A stretch of DNA of 64,000 bases from Thiomicrorhabdus sp965603495. GTDB lineage: Bacteria; Pseudomonadota; Gammaproteobacteria; Thiomicrospirales; Thiomicrospiraceae. The notes under the pieces were generated by a model. It worked only from the letters and a program-made list of their open reading frames with translations, was not told the DNA's origin and made no database searches. The stretch lies in the NCBI GenBank assembly GCA_965603495.1, contig CBFDDF010000001.1, positions 310,001-374,000 of the forward strand. Direction: 5' to 3'. Both the position numbers and the translations under genes were made by a program. This document shows positions 9,697 through 19,068 of the stretch, piece after piece; within the stretch, counting starts at the first letter, position 1, and each line of letters opens with the position of its first letter.

Positions 9697-9702
9697 TATT
9701 AT
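9697..9702 (+). promoter_or_regulatory. Possible -10 element of dprA (short-leader or leaderless transcript)
   Basis: TATTAT ends 8 bases before the dprA ATG at 9711, and no purine-rich ribosome binding site precedes that ATG. If used, transcription would begin at or next to the start codon. No good -35 box at 16-18 bases spacing is visible, so this is tentative. Confidence 0.35.
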
Positions 9703-9710
9703 AGCGAACT

Positions 9711-10859
9711 ATGTCAAATTTTTCCGATTTACCCAGCTTTGATCTTCCGAGCATGCTAGCGCTTCAGCTGAGTCATGTTTCGCTGAAACAGTTACGCGAG
9801 ATCTTGGCCTATTTTGGTTCGCTGCCAGTAGCCCTAAGTACGGGTGAAAGCGAGTGGAAAAACAGCGGCATACTCACTAAAAAACAACTGGAAACTTTGA
9901 TGTCAGCAGAGCGACCAGGCCTGGTCGATTTGGCTTTAGAGTGGGGTCAGCGAGCTTCGCAAAGTTATCTATCTATTGGTTCTACTGCTTATCCTGATTT
10001 ACTAGCCTCCATTGATGATGCACCGATTTTATTGTCCGCGAGAGGGAATGTTGAATTACTCAGTGATCCGCAGTTAGCCATTGTAGGTAGTCGTCATGCT
10101 TCCAGACAGGGGGTGAATATTGCCAAAGATTTTGCCCAGCACCTGTCTCATCAAGGATTAACCATTACCAGTGGATTGGCCGTAGGTATCGATGCCGCAG
10201 CACATCAAGGTGGGCTGCAAGGTTTGGGTAAAACGGTTGCGGTGATTGGTACCGGACTGGATCGTATCTACCCTGCGTCTAACCAGACTCTTGCGCGCCA
10301 AATTGCCGAAGAGGGGTTGATGATTTCAGAGTTTCCTTTAGGAACTCCGCCATTAGCTTTTAATTTTCCACGCCGCAATCGCATTATCAGTGGTTTGAGT
10401 GTGGGTACTCTGGTGGTTGAGGCCGCTCTAAAAAGTGGGTCGTTGATTACCGCTAGAACAGCGATTGAACAGGGTCGAGAAGTCTTTGCCGTGCCGGGGT
10501 CTATCAATAATCCGCAAGCCAAAGGCTGTCACCAACTGATTAAACAGGGGGCAAAGTTGGTAGAGTCTGGACAAGATATTTTTGATGAGTTGTCTGCTTT
10601 GATTCAATTCTCCTTAGCGCCGAAACAGCCCGTTTCTAATGGCAAACAGTTACCTTTTGAATTACACGGTTCGGGTGAACAGTTGCATTCATCACAATCC
10701 CCGATTCTAGCCCATATCGGTTATGAACCGATTGGTTTGGATGAGTTAGCAGTGTTGTGCAAAAGTCCTGTATCAACGATTCAAGGTCAGTTGATTCTGT
10801 TGGAATTATCGGGTGATATAGAGGCGATGTCGGCAGGCCGCTGGCGCAGAATTTCGTAA
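9711..10859 (+). CDS. dprA: DprA/Smf, DNA-processing protein for natural transformation
   Basis: DprA binds incoming single-stranded DNA and loads RecA during transformation. This copy has 382 residues. A helical N-terminal domain precedes the Rossmann-like core with AIVGSRHASRQG, SGLAVGIDAAAHQGGL, GTGLDRIYP and FPRRNRIISGLS. A C-terminal winged-helix domain is visible in the last 65 residues (LDELAVLCKSPVSTIQGQLI). The gene carries an exact palindrome copy (read R-P-G-L-V-D). Together with comM in this window it suggests that the organism has transformation genes, although dprA alone does not prove competence. Confidence 0.96.
   Translation: MSNFSDLPSFDLPSMLALQLSHVSLKQLREILAYFGSLPVALSTGESEWKNSGILTKKQLETLMSAERPGLVDLALEWGQRASQSYLSIGSTAYPDLLASIDDAPILLSARGNVELLSDPQLAIVGSRHASRQGVNIAKDFAQHLSHQGLTITSGLAVGIDAAAHQGGLQGLGKTVAVIGTGLDRIYPASNQTLARQIAEEGLMISEFPLGTPPLAFNFPRRNRIISGLSVGTLVVEAALKSGSLITARTAIEQGREVFAVPGSINNPQAKGCHQLIKQGAKLVESGQDIFDELSALIQFSLAPKQPVSNGKQLPFELHGSGEQLHSSQSPILAHIGYEPIGLDELAVLCKSPVSTIQGQLILLELSGDIEAMSAGRWRRIS
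9914..9925. repeat. Palindrome ACCAGGCCTGGT, exact copy
   Basis: Exact copy inside dprA. The flanks extend the symmetry to 16 bases (CGACCAGGCCTGGTCG). Confidence 0.95.
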
Positions 10860-10912
10860 GTTATTTGCACTAGAAATAATACGGTTTCATCTTTATGAAA
10901 GTTTGAAGGATT

Positions 10913-11839
10913 TTAATTTAGGTTGATTCTACCAGTCACTTTAGAACCGTTATTTTGATACTCTAATTCATCAAAACTCAATTTATTAGCAATCAGAATA
11001 CCTCGTCCGTGGTTATCCATGGCTCGCTCTACTGAAAATTCTAAATATGGCAAGTAATCAAACCCCTCTCCAGTGTCTACAACGGTAAATTCTAACTGTT
11101 GTGGCGTTCGATTAAGAATGACGGTTGCTACCTTCTCAAGGTTCTCAGGTAGCGTGAGTCTTTTTTGGATCTCTTTTTGAAGCATATCCTGTTGAATCAA
11201 TTTTGTTTTTTCTTGATAAGAAATTTTGAGATTACCATGTTCAATTGCATTTACCATCAATTCAAATAACCCCACGCTGCTTTCCTTTGGATTTGGGGTA
11301 ATATAAGCCAATACTGAAGAGAGGCTTTTAGCATCCTGAATGGTTCTGATGTGAAATTGAGCTTGGTCAATCATTGTCCGGATGTTTTCAATGTCGGCAA
11401 TGCGACGAGTTAGTTCTTGGTGGTTGGTGAAGCCTTTTAAGGCGGCCTTTAAAACGGATAGCAACAAGTCTTTGGTGAAGGGCTTTAAGAGATAGAAATA
11501 AGCACCATTGGCGAGCCCCAATTCAATTTCCTGAGAATGTCGGCTGTCGGTTTGGAAAATAGCTGGAACGATGGCATATTGACTGTCCGCTTTTAAAATC
11601 TGTAAAAGATTCAAGTTTTGTTCTGTTTGTTGGTGATCATCAAATAAGTAGGCGCTATAAAAAGAGGCCGGCTTTTCAAAAATAAGTTGTTTGGCTTTCT
11701 CTGCATTTTTTACAAAAGTAAGTTGAAAGCCTTCTTCTTCAAGTATGCTACGCAAAAAATCCTCAGAAGGTATGTCTGAACCAATCAATAACAGTTGAAC
11801 TGATCGATGATCAATGGCGTTTTCAGAAAGATTAGTCAC
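10913..11839 (-). CDS. Response regulator-like protein with receiver and HATPase (anti-sigma-type) domains
   Basis: This cytoplasmic 308-residue regulator starts at GTG 11839, preceded by AAGGA about 12 bases upstream. Residues 14-135 resemble a receiver domain (LLLIGSD start, YLLKPF at the conserved lysine). The phosphoacceptor region reads AYLFDDH, so an aspartate is available. After a linker, residues about 185-308 form a GHKL ATPase of the RsbW/SpoIIAB type: ELMVNAIEHGNL (N box), VVDTGEGFD, and GRGILIANKLSFDEL. No HisKA domain is present, so it is probably not a kinase of the histidine type. It lies on the opposite strand between dprA and topA. The partner is unknown. Confidence 0.8.
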   Translation of the reverse strand: MTNLSENAIDHRSVQLLLIGSDIPSEDFLRSILEEEGFQLTFVKNAEKAKQLIFEKPASFYSAYLFDDHQQTEQNLNLLQILKADSQYAIVPAIFQTDSRHSQEIELGLANGAYFYLLKPFTKDLLLSVLKAALKGFTNHQELTRRIADIENIRTMIDQAQFHIRTIQDAKSLSSVLAYITPNPKESSVGLFELMVNAIEHGNLKISYQEKTKLIQQDMLQKEIQKRLTLPENLEKVATVILNRTPQQLEFTVVDTGEGFDYLPYLEFSVERAMDNHGRGILIANKLSFDELEYQNNGSKVTGRINLN

Positions 11840-12079
11840 CTTAATCTGTAAATCCTTTTGAATATTTGGCTAAAAAATTTAATAGAATTGTATTGTAACG
11901 AATATTGTTTTGTTTAGTAAGTATAACTCAGTAACAAAATGGTGGGTTTGATATATAAGGTGCAATAAAAATTGAAAATCTCTCTGAAAGTGAATTAAGT
12001 GTTTGCAATAATGTGAAAAATTTTGCACCCTTAAAAAAGAAGTAATTTTCATTACACATAAAATTGAGTAAAAAAAGAT

Positions 12080-14632
12080 ATGACAAATTTGGTGATCGTG
12101 GAGTCCCCGGCAAAAGCTAAGACCATTGAAAAATTTTTGGGTAAAGATTTTACCGTACTGTCCAGTTATGGTCATATTCGAGATATGCAGAAAAAAGGCA
12201 TGGGGATTGATTTAGCAAATCGCTTTGAACCGACCTATGAAATCTCTCCAGATAAAAAGAAAACCGTGGCAGAGCTCAGAAAAGTCGCCAAAACTGCTGA
12301 GGCCGTATGGTTGGCGACGGATGAGGATCGCGAGGGTGAAGCAATCGCCTGGCACCTTGCCGAAGCACTTAATTTAGATGTTAAAACCACGAAACGTATT
12401 GTTTTTCACGAGATTACTAAGCCCGCCATTCAAAAAGCCATTGCAGAACCGCGCACGGTGGATATGAATGTGGTGAATGCACAGCAAGCACGTCGTGTAT
12501 TAGATCGTATCGTAGGTTTTGAACTCTCTCCTGTTTTATGGAAAAAAATCCGTACAGGACTTTCTGCAGGACGTGTTCAATCCGTTGCGGTACGTCTGAT
12601 TGTAGAGCGTGAAAGAGAGATTGATGCCTATGAATCAAATTTTGTTTATCGTGTGCAAGGGGTCTTAGATTTATTAGATGGTGCACAAAAAGCCGTCGGT
12701 AAATTGGATGTCAAACGTACCGCCACTTTCGATACAGAAGAAGAAGCTACAGCATTTTTAGAAGCGGTTGCCAAAAGTAATTTATCGGTGATTTCGCTTG
12801 AAGAGAAGCCTGCTAAACGTAGTCCTAAAGCGCCATTTACTACCTCAACATTACAACAAGAAGCGTCTTCAAAATTAGGTTTTTCAGTGAAGCAGACCAT
12901 GATGGTTGCTCAGCGTTTATATGAATCTGGAAAAATCACCTATATGAGAACGGATTCTGTTAATTTATCAGAAACTGCGATCGACCAGGCCAGGTTGGCG
13001 ATTGTTGAAAACTACGGTCCAGAATTCAGTGTGCCACGCCGTTATAAAACTAAAAATGCCGATGCTCAAGAGGCGCATGAAGCGATTCGTCCAACTGAAT
13101 TTACCACGGATATTGTCCCAGGTGAACGCAATGAACAACGCCTCTATCAGTTGATTTGGCGTCGCGCGATTGCCTCGCAAATGGCCGATGCACAACTGCA
13201 ACGCACCACGGTTGATATAGGAATTGATGGGCTGTCAAACGATAAGCTGACAGCGAAAGGTGAAGTAGTTACCTTTGAAGGTTTTCTAAAGGTTTATGAC
13301 TTTGGTTCAGATGATGAGTCTGGATTGTTACCCCCTATGACGGTTGGTCAAGCAGTGAAGGTGGCTGAACTAGGTGCTCGTCAAAGCTTTAGTCGTCCAC
13401 CGCCACGTTATAACGAAGCCAGCTTGGTTCGTACGCTGGAAGAGATGGGGATTGGACGTCCTTCAACGTATGCGCCGACCATCGATACTGTGCAACAGCG
13501 TGGTTATGTGGTTAAAGAGGATCGTGAAGGTAAGGAGCGTACGTATCGCCAAGTGACATTAACCAACGGTGAAGTGACGGCCGAAAGTCTGGTTGAAATG
13601 GCGGGTACTGAAAAGAATAAGTTATTTCCTACGGAGATTGCGGGCATTGTCACCAGCTTTTTAACCAAGCATTTTGGCGAAGTTTTGGACTATCAATTTA
13701 CCGCGAAGGTCGAGGGGAAGTTCGATACCATTGCCAAGGGGCAGCTTGAATGGCAGGATATGTTGGAGGAGTTTTATACTAAATTCCATCCTCGTGTTGA
13801 AGCTGCGGAATTGGTCTCACGTGAAGAGGCCGGACAGCAACGATTATTAGGGAATCATCCAGAAAGTGGTAAACCGATGTTTGTCAAAATCGGCCGTTTT
13901 GGACCTTATGTACAAGTCGGTGATGGCGAAAATGAAGAAAAGCCGACTTTTGCCAGCTTAATGCCGGGGCAAAAGATGGATCTACTCAAAGTTGAAGATG
14001 CCTTGGAGTTGTTCAAATTACCCCGTGAAGTTGGCGAAATGCCTGAGTCGTTTAGCGCTAAAGCGGTCGATGGATCAGAGTTTGGCGTTGAAAAAGGTCA
14101 AATGATTATTGCCAAACAAGGACCGTTTGGACCTTATTTGGAATATGGCGAAAAAATGTACTGCCCTATGAAGGGGTTTGATCCTTTAAGCATTAGTTTA
14201 GAAGATTCAATTGCTTTGATTGAAACTAAGATTCAAGCCGATGCCGATAAGATTATCAAAACTTTCACAGGAACCGATGTCAAAATTCTTAAAGGTCGTT
14301 GGGGGCCTTATATTACAGATATGGTAACGAAGAAGAATGCCAAAATCGCTAAGGATGAAGAGGCGCTAGAGCTCTCTTTAGAAGAGTGCCAAAAGCGTTT
14401 AGACGAAGCACCCGAACCTAAAAAACGTGGTCGAGCGGGTGCTAAAAAAGCAGCGCCTAAAAAGGCAGTCCCTAAAAAAGCTGTTGTAAAAAAGCCAGCG
14501 GCGAAAAAAGCCCCGGCTAAGAAGCCTGCTGTTAAGAAGGCGCCGGTTAAAAAACCTGTGGCCAAAAAAGCCCCTGTTAAGAAACCCGCAGTTAAGAAAG
14601 TGGCTGTGACGAAAGCAACCGAAGAAAAATAA
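12080..14632 (+). CDS. topA: DNA topoisomerase I with lysine-rich tail
   Basis: This type IA topoisomerase relaxes negative supercoils. It has 850 residues. The Toprim domain opens with LVIVESPAKAKTIEKFLG and carries LATDEDREGEAIAWH. The active-site tyrosine is about Y288 in KITYMRTDS. After the core, Toprim C-terminal repeats are visible (GRFGPYVQVGD, GPFGPYLEYGE, GRWGPYI). The last 75 residues are a repetitive basic tail of KKAP and KKPA units. No four-cysteine zinc fingers of the E. coli type are present; I see only isolated cysteines. The start is the ATG that opens the Toprim motif. A strong terminator follows at 14684. Confidence 0.96.
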   Translation: MTNLVIVESPAKAKTIEKFLGKDFTVLSSYGHIRDMQKKGMGIDLANRFEPTYEISPDKKKTVAELRKVAKTAEAVWLATDEDREGEAIAWHLAEALNLDVKTTKRIVFHEITKPAIQKAIAEPRTVDMNVVNAQQARRVLDRIVGFELSPVLWKKIRTGLSAGRVQSVAVRLIVEREREIDAYESNFVYRVQGVLDLLDGAQKAVGKLDVKRTATFDTEEEATAFLEAVAKSNLSVISLEEKPAKRSPKAPFTTSTLQQEASSKLGFSVKQTMMVAQRLYESGKITYMRTDSVNLSETAIDQARLAIVENYGPEFSVPRRYKTKNADAQEAHEAIRPTEFTTDIVPGERNEQRLYQLIWRRAIASQMADAQLQRTTVDIGIDGLSNDKLTAKGEVVTFEGFLKVYDFGSDDESGLLPPMTVGQAVKVAELGARQSFSRPPPRYNEASLVRTLEEMGIGRPSTYAPTIDTVQQRGYVVKEDREGKERTYRQVTLTNGEVTAESLVEMAGTEKNKLFPTEIAGIVTSFLTKHFGEVLDYQFTAKVEGKFDTIAKGQLEWQDMLEEFYTKFHPRVEAAELVSREEAGQQRLLGNHPESGKPMFVKIGRFGPYVQVGDGENEEKPTFASLMPGQKMDLLKVEDALELFKLPREVGEMPESFSAKAVDGSEFGVEKGQMIIAKQGPFGPYLEYGEKMYCPMKGFDPLSISLEDSIALIETKIQADADKIIKTFTGTDVKILKGRWGPYITDMVTKKNAKIAKDEEALELSLEECQKRLDEAPEPKKRGRAGAKKAAPKKAVPKKAVVKKPAAKKAPAKKPAVKKAPVKKPVAKKAPVKKPAVKKVAVTKATEEK
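12984..12995. repeat. Palindrome variant ACCAGGCCAGGT (one mismatch)
   Basis: One-mismatch copy within topA, read D-Q-A-R. Confidence 0.6.
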
Positions 14633-14683
14633 TCTGGTTTCAAGTCGCGAGAAATTATCTTCGACTTTATTCCTTTTAATCAT

Positions 14684-14719
14684 AGCCACCCGTGTCTTAT
14701 CAGGCCTGGTGGCTTTTTT
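14684..14719 (+). terminator. Rho-independent terminator of topA
   Basis: AGCCACC (14684-14690) pairs with GGTGGCT (14708-14714), followed by a T run. The loop holds a one-mismatch palindrome copy (14699-14710, TCAGGCCTGGT). The rest of the 318-base gap up to argS holds one exact palindrome at 14803 and AT-rich, probably promoter-bearing DNA from about 14845 to 14890. Confidence 0.8.
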
Positions 14720-14802
14720 ATGGGCTTTTGTAAAGTAGAGTCTGCTCTCAAGAGGTAAAAGAAACGACTGTGTTTATAACGTTTTATGGCGTTTTTAAAC
14801 TT

Positions 14803-14814
14803 ACCAGGCCTGGT
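14803..14814. repeat. Palindrome ACCAGGCCTGGT, exact copy
   Basis: Exact intergenic copy between topA and argS. The symmetry extends to 18 bases (CTTACCAGGCCTGGTAAG). Confidence 0.95.
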
Positions 14815-14950
14815 AAGTCTAAAATTCACCCTTAAAATCCTCATTTTTTAGTAAAATAGCCCGTTAGATTTTTTATACATGTCTTCTTAAGGCCTTAATG
14901 GGGTTTTGCGGGGGATATGTTCCCAACTTTTCAAGGTAAGAGACAATCTC

Positions 14951-16714
14951 ATGAAGCAGCAAATTGCGCAAATTTTGACCGATGTGGTTCAACAATTAAA
15001 AGATCAGGGGATTATTCCTGAAGACTTGTCGCCACGCATCAATATTGAGAATACCCGAGATAAAGCGCATGGCGATTTTGCAACCAATTTGGCGATGATG
15101 CTGACCAAGGCCGCAGGTATGCCGCCACGTGCTTTGGCTGAGAAGATTGTTGAGCTGGTCGCAGATGAACCAGCGGTTGTTAAAGTCGAGATTGCCGGGC
15201 CAGGATTCATTAACTTTTTTGTCAAGGATTCTGCCAAATTCACTATTGTTGAAAAAGTGTTAACTGAAAAATCCGACTTTGGTCGCTGTAATGTGGGGCA
15301 AGGTAAATCGGTCTTGGTTGAGTTTGTTTCAGCAAACCCAACGGGGCCATTGCATGTCGGTCATGGTCGTGGTGCTGCCTATGGTGCCAGTGTTGCTAAT
15401 CTATTGTCCATTGCCGGTTTTAAGGTCTCTAAAGAGTATTATGTGAATGATGCTGGTCGTCAAATGGATATTTTAGCGACCTCGGTCTGGTTACGTTATT
15501 TATCGCTTTGTGGTGAAGAGTTTACCTTTCCAAGTAATGGTTACAAAGGGGATTACATCTTTGAAATCAGTGAGAGTATTAAGGCTGAGTTTGGCTCAAC
15601 GCTGAAGAAAACCACATTGGAAGTGTTTGCGGGTGTCAGAGCAGATGAAGGTCAAGTTGACGGCGATAAAGAAAAACATATTGATGATTTGATTGTTAAA
15701 GCCAAAAATCTGTTGGGCTCGACGCATTATGAGGCCGTTTTTCAAGCAGCGGTGGACTCGATTTTATCGGACATTAAACAAGACCTTTCTGGTTTTGGCG
15801 TGACGTTTGAAGAGTGGTTCTCTGAACGTGCTTTGATGGAAACAGGCGTGATTGATGCGGCGCTCGAAAAATTGCAAGCCGCCGATAAGATTTATGAAAA
15901 AGACGGAGCACTTTGGTTCCGTTCAACGGACTATGGTGATGAGAAAGATCGTGTTGTCGTCCGTGATAACGGCCTTAAAACCTACTTTGCTTCGGACATT
16001 GCTTATCACTTCAATAAGCTGGAACGAGGATTCGATCTATTGATTGATATCTGGGGTTCAGATCACCATGGTTATGTGCCTCGCGTTAAGGCTGCAATGA
16101 CTGCAATGGGGACCAATCCTGATGCCTTGGAAGTGTTATTAGTCCAATTCGCTATTCTGTACCGTGGGGGCGAGAAGCTGGCCATGTCAACGCGTAGTGG
16201 GCAGTTCGTAACCTTACGTGAACTGCGTGATGAAGTCGGCGTAGATGCGGCACGTTTCTTTTATGTGCAACGCAAATCAGAACAGCACATGGACTTTGAT
16301 TTGGATTTGGCGGTGTCTAAATCGAATGAAAATCCGGTGTATTACATTCAGTATGCGCATGCTCGAATTTGTCGTGTATTGGAGCAAGCAGTAGAGAAAG
16401 GTTATACCCTCGATTTACAAGCAGGCTTGGAAGGTTTGGAAGTTTTAGAAAGTGATCAAGAAACCCATATTGCCACGGAGCTGTCTAAGTACCCTGAAAT
16501 TGTGGCGCGTGCCGCATTAGCCTATGAGCCTCATCAGATTGCTTATTATCTAAAAGATTTGGCGCACGCTTTACACTCTTATTACAATGCTAGTCAGTTT
16601 ATTGTCGAAGATGATGTCACGCGTCAGGCGCGTTTAACCTTGATCATTGCGGTTCAGCAAGTGTTACAAAATGGTCTTGCGATTATTGGTGTTTCTGCCC
16701 CAGAGAAGATGTAA
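14951..16714 (+). CDS. argS: Arginyl-tRNA synthetase
   Basis: This class I synthetase charges tRNA-Arg. I choose the ATG at 14951 (MKQQIAQIL), giving 587 residues, close to the family's usual 575-590. A longer frame from a TTG at 14906 only adds 15 residues without homology character. An N-terminal Add1-like domain covers residues 1-100. The HIGH motif appears as HVGH in GPLHVGHGRGAAYG. The KMSKS loop is replaced by AMSTRSG, as is usual for ArgRS. A DALR-type anticodon-binding domain forms the C-terminus (FIVEDDVTRQARL). It directly abuts the SPOR gene downstream. Confidence 0.96.
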   Translation: MKQQIAQILTDVVQQLKDQGIIPEDLSPRINIENTRDKAHGDFATNLAMMLTKAAGMPPRALAEKIVELVADEPAVVKVEIAGPGFINFFVKDSAKFTIVEKVLTEKSDFGRCNVGQGKSVLVEFVSANPTGPLHVGHGRGAAYGASVANLLSIAGFKVSKEYYVNDAGRQMDILATSVWLRYLSLCGEEFTFPSNGYKGDYIFEISESIKAEFGSTLKKTTLEVFAGVRADEGQVDGDKEKHIDDLIVKAKNLLGSTHYEAVFQAAVDSILSDIKQDLSGFGVTFEEWFSERALMETGVIDAALEKLQAADKIYEKDGALWFRSTDYGDEKDRVVVRDNGLKTYFASDIAYHFNKLERGFDLLIDIWGSDHHGYVPRVKAAMTAMGTNPDALEVLLVQFAILYRGGEKLAMSTRSGQFVTLRELRDEVGVDAARFFYVQRKSEQHMDFDLDLAVSKSNENPVYYIQYAHARICRVLEQAVEKGYTLDLQAGLEGLEVLESDQETHIATELSKYPEIVARAALAYEPHQIAYYLKDLAHALHSYYNASQFIVEDDVTRQARLTLIIAVQQVLQNGLAIIGVSAPEKM

Positions 16715-17428
16715 ATGGCGCGCGATTATCGTCACGGACATGGTCATAAACCAGGTTTTACTCGTAAGTCACAACAAACGAGCCATCAGTTAGAAAAACG
16801 TTCCGTGTCTCTAATTTGGGGTGCTGGTTTTTTAGTTTCAGCGGTACTTCTAATAGGGTTTTTCGTAACCCAGCATTTTGTCTCTAATGGGGCTAAGTCG
16901 ACTGATCCCGCAGAGCAGACGATTTTCCAGTCTGCCATTGCCCTTCAAGCAGCGACGAGCGCCTCGATTGAAAGTGTTTCTGAGAAACTTCAGCCTGATA
17001 TTCCAGAGAAAGAAAAGCCGCTTGCTACCACAGAGGTTTCAGGTCACGTAGTCGTTCCAGAGGATGAGTTAGTGCTGGCGATTGAGCGCGCAATGCCTAA
17101 ACAGCATTATTCTTTTTATGAGGGGTTGAGTCAGACAGAGGTTGTTGTGGATGTTGAGCCTGTTTCGGTTAAGTTAGATAATCCTTATTACATTCAGGCA
17201 GGAACGTTTGGTTCAGAAGCCGTTGCGCTTAAAGAGCAGAAGCGATTGGCAAGGTTAGGACAAGTCGTGCAGGTGTCGGCGTTACATAAACCGAATAGAA
17301 CCTATTACCGTTTGAGAGTAGGCCCTTTTGATGATCGTTTGACTTTGAATAAACGCCGTAATGAATTACGAAGAATTGGCTTGGATACCTTATTAATTAA
17401 GGCTAAAAAAAGCGCGATGCAACATTGA
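16715..17428 (+). CDS. SPOR-domain membrane protein (FtsN-like)
   Basis: This 237-residue inner-membrane protein is expected to bind denuded peptidoglycan at the division site through a C-terminal SPOR domain. A basic cytoplasmic N-terminus (residues 1-30) is followed by one transmembrane segment (about 32-54), a low-complexity periplasmic linker, and a SPOR domain at about 155-232 (YYIQAGTFGSEAVALKEQ, YYRLRVGPFDDR). The ATG immediately follows the argS stop with no gap, so the two are translationally coupled. argS-SPOR adjacency is common in gammaproteobacteria. Whether it is the true FtsN or a paralogue cannot be told from this window. Confidence 0.88.
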   Translation: MARDYRHGHGHKPGFTRKSQQTSHQLEKRSVSLIWGAGFLVSAVLLIGFFVTQHFVSNGAKSTDPAEQTIFQSAIALQAATSASIESVSEKLQPDIPEKEKPLATTEVSGHVVVPEDELVLAIERAMPKQHYSFYEGLSQTEVVVDVEPVSVKLDNPYYIQAGTFGSEAVALKEQKRLARLGQVVQVSALHKPNRTYYRLRVGPFDDRLTLNKRRNELRRIGLDTLLIKAKKSAMQH

Positions 17429-17510
17429 AGAATCATCTCTGTAGATAATTTTTTTGATAACGTGTTGAATGCGTGGAACTTAGTAGAGTCTATTAAAGCT
17501 TCTGTGAGAT

Positions 17511-18575
17511 CTATTTTTTTGAGTCTTTGGGTTTCTCTTCAGGCAGTTGGGTTTCATCTACCACTTGATTACGCCCTTGATCTTTGGCTTGATAAAGTGC
17601 GTTATCCGCTCGTTCTATAAAACTTTTTGCATCATCGATATCACCATGAAATTGTGCAATACCAAATGAAGAAGTAATCGTTTTAAGGGGTTTGTCCGAA
17701 TTCCTTTGTTTCAGGTGCGCTGCTTGAATGTCTTTACGGATGCCTTCAGCACGTTCAATGGCTTGTTCGATAGAACTTTCAGCCATTAGAATGGCAAACT
17801 CTTCCCCGCCAAATCGGCAAACCGTTTCATTATCGCCCTTGGTTTTCTTCATGATGCTGGCAAAATAACGCAAGACACTGTCACCAACCAAGTGGCCATA
17901 AGTATCATTGAAGTTTTTAAAATGATCAATATCAGTCATGACTAAACACAAGCTATTTGGATTGTCTTTGGCATCAAACATTAACTCTTGAATCGCATTA
18001 TTAAAGGCTTTGCGGTTACCTACTTCAGTTAACTCGTCTCTCATTGCTTCAGCACGTGCTTCTACCAGCTGTTGACGTAGTTGAAGGACGGCATCTGAGC
18101 TGTTAGTCATCTCTTCTTGCAAAGCCATACTGCTCTCTTTCATTGAAGAGGCCGTCGTTAAGACGCTATTGGTGATTTTTTTGACGTCTTCCGCATTAAG
18201 GTTGGGGTCAGAAAGTTTGCTGGTGCAGTCATCCAGTTCTTTGGTGTGGCTTGAAAGCTTGCTGCTCCAGAGATCCATTTTTTTGATCATGACATCAATT
18301 AAGCGTCTAAACGCACGGTCAAACTCAGAGTTGTCGTTTTCGTCTTCAGTTAGATATTCATCATAGAGTCGTTTTCCAACACGGTCGTTATAACCGAAAG
18401 GATCGCTGAGGATGGTATCCATCTCTTGACGAAACTTGGGGTTATCACCTTTGTAGTATTGATACCAAACAAAATAGTTTAGTGGCGTGGGGTTGATGTT
18501 TTGTTCTTCAAAAGCTTCGACTAATAATCCAAATATACGGTTAGCTTTTTCAGGCAAATCTTTAGTATCAAACAT
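17511..18575 (-). CDS. Diguanylate cyclase (GGEEF), cytoplasmic
   Basis: This 354-residue protein is predicted to make cyclic di-GMP. Residues 1-155 form a helical N-terminal region without transmembrane segments. A short coiled coil follows (LQLRQQLVEARAEAMRDELT), and the GGDEF domain occupies about 185-335 with the intact active-site motif RFGGEEFAIL. No RxxD inhibitory site is seen at the usual place before the motif, where the sequence reads KGDNETVC. It is convergent with the SPOR gene. The N-terminal region is of a type often found on cytoplasmic cyclases, but I do not recognise a ligand. Confidence 0.9.
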   Translation of the reverse strand: MFDTKDLPEKANRIFGLLVEAFEEQNINPTPLNYFVWYQYYKGDNPKFRQEMDTILSDPFGYNDRVGKRLYDEYLTEDENDNSEFDRAFRRLIDVMIKKMDLWSSKLSSHTKELDDCTSKLSDPNLNAEDVKKITNSVLTTASSMKESSMALQEEMTNSSDAVLQLRQQLVEARAEAMRDELTEVGNRKAFNNAIQELMFDAKDNPNSLCLVMTDIDHFKNFNDTYGHLVGDSVLRYFASIMKKTKGDNETVCRFGGEEFAILMAESSIEQAIERAEGIRKDIQAAHLKQRNSDKPLKTITSSFGIAQFHGDIDDAKSFIERADNALYQAKDQGRNQVVDETQLPEEKPKDSKK

Positions 18576-18786
18576 GGTTACTTAACCCTTTACTTCTATT
18601 TCGGTCATCTGACAGTTATATTTATCAAATTCTACCACGAAAATAATGGAACTAAATAAATATGCTTAGCAAGGTAAGGAATTGTTTTGGTTTGATTTTG
18701 ATGACCGATATCAGGTGTTGTTGTGGCTAAAAAAGTGATAAAAAGGTATAGTTTGCTTCATTATTTATCGATTTTAGGAAGACATA

Positions 18787-19032
18787 ATGCTTAATACAAG
18801 ACAGATGGAAGAGATGGCTAAAAAGCTAGCAGAAGTGATTCCGCAGGGTTTTGGTAAAGTGCCATCGGGAGTTCAAGATCAAATTAAAGCTGTTTTATCA
18901 CGTTCGTTTGAAAAAATGGACTTAGTCAGTCGTCAGGAGTTTGATATCCAAATGGGTGTGTTAGCTAAAACCCGCGCTAAATTAGAAGCTTTAGAAAAAG
19001 TAGTTGCTGAACTTGAAGCCTCTAATAAGTAG
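18787..19032 (+). CDS. ubiK: UbiK, ubiquinone biosynthesis accessory factor
   Basis: This small 81-residue protein of the BMFP/YqiC family assists aerobic ubiquinone synthesis through the Ubi complex. An amphipathic N-terminus (MEEMAKKLAEVIPQGF) is followed by a C-terminal coiled coil (VLAKTRAKLEALEKVVAELE), the two features of the family. A good ribosome binding site, AGGAAG, lies 7 bases before the ATG. It lies 36 bases upstream of comM, and ubiK-comM adjacency is common in gammaproteobacteria. Confidence 0.88.
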   Translation: MLNTRQMEEMAKKLAEVIPQGFGKVPSGVQDQIKAVLSRSFEKMDLVSRQEFDIQMGVLAKTRAKLEALEKVVAELEASNK

Positions 19033-19068
19033 GCCTTTAAAAGGGTTCGCTAGGATTCGATACGCTTT

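Noticed and set aside
14308..14689. Two overlapping minus-strand frames opposite the end of topA, rich in Phe, Leu, Ala and Gly
   Set aside because: They are mirror images of the lysine-rich tail codons (AAA/AAG/GCN read backwards) and lack a ribosome binding site.
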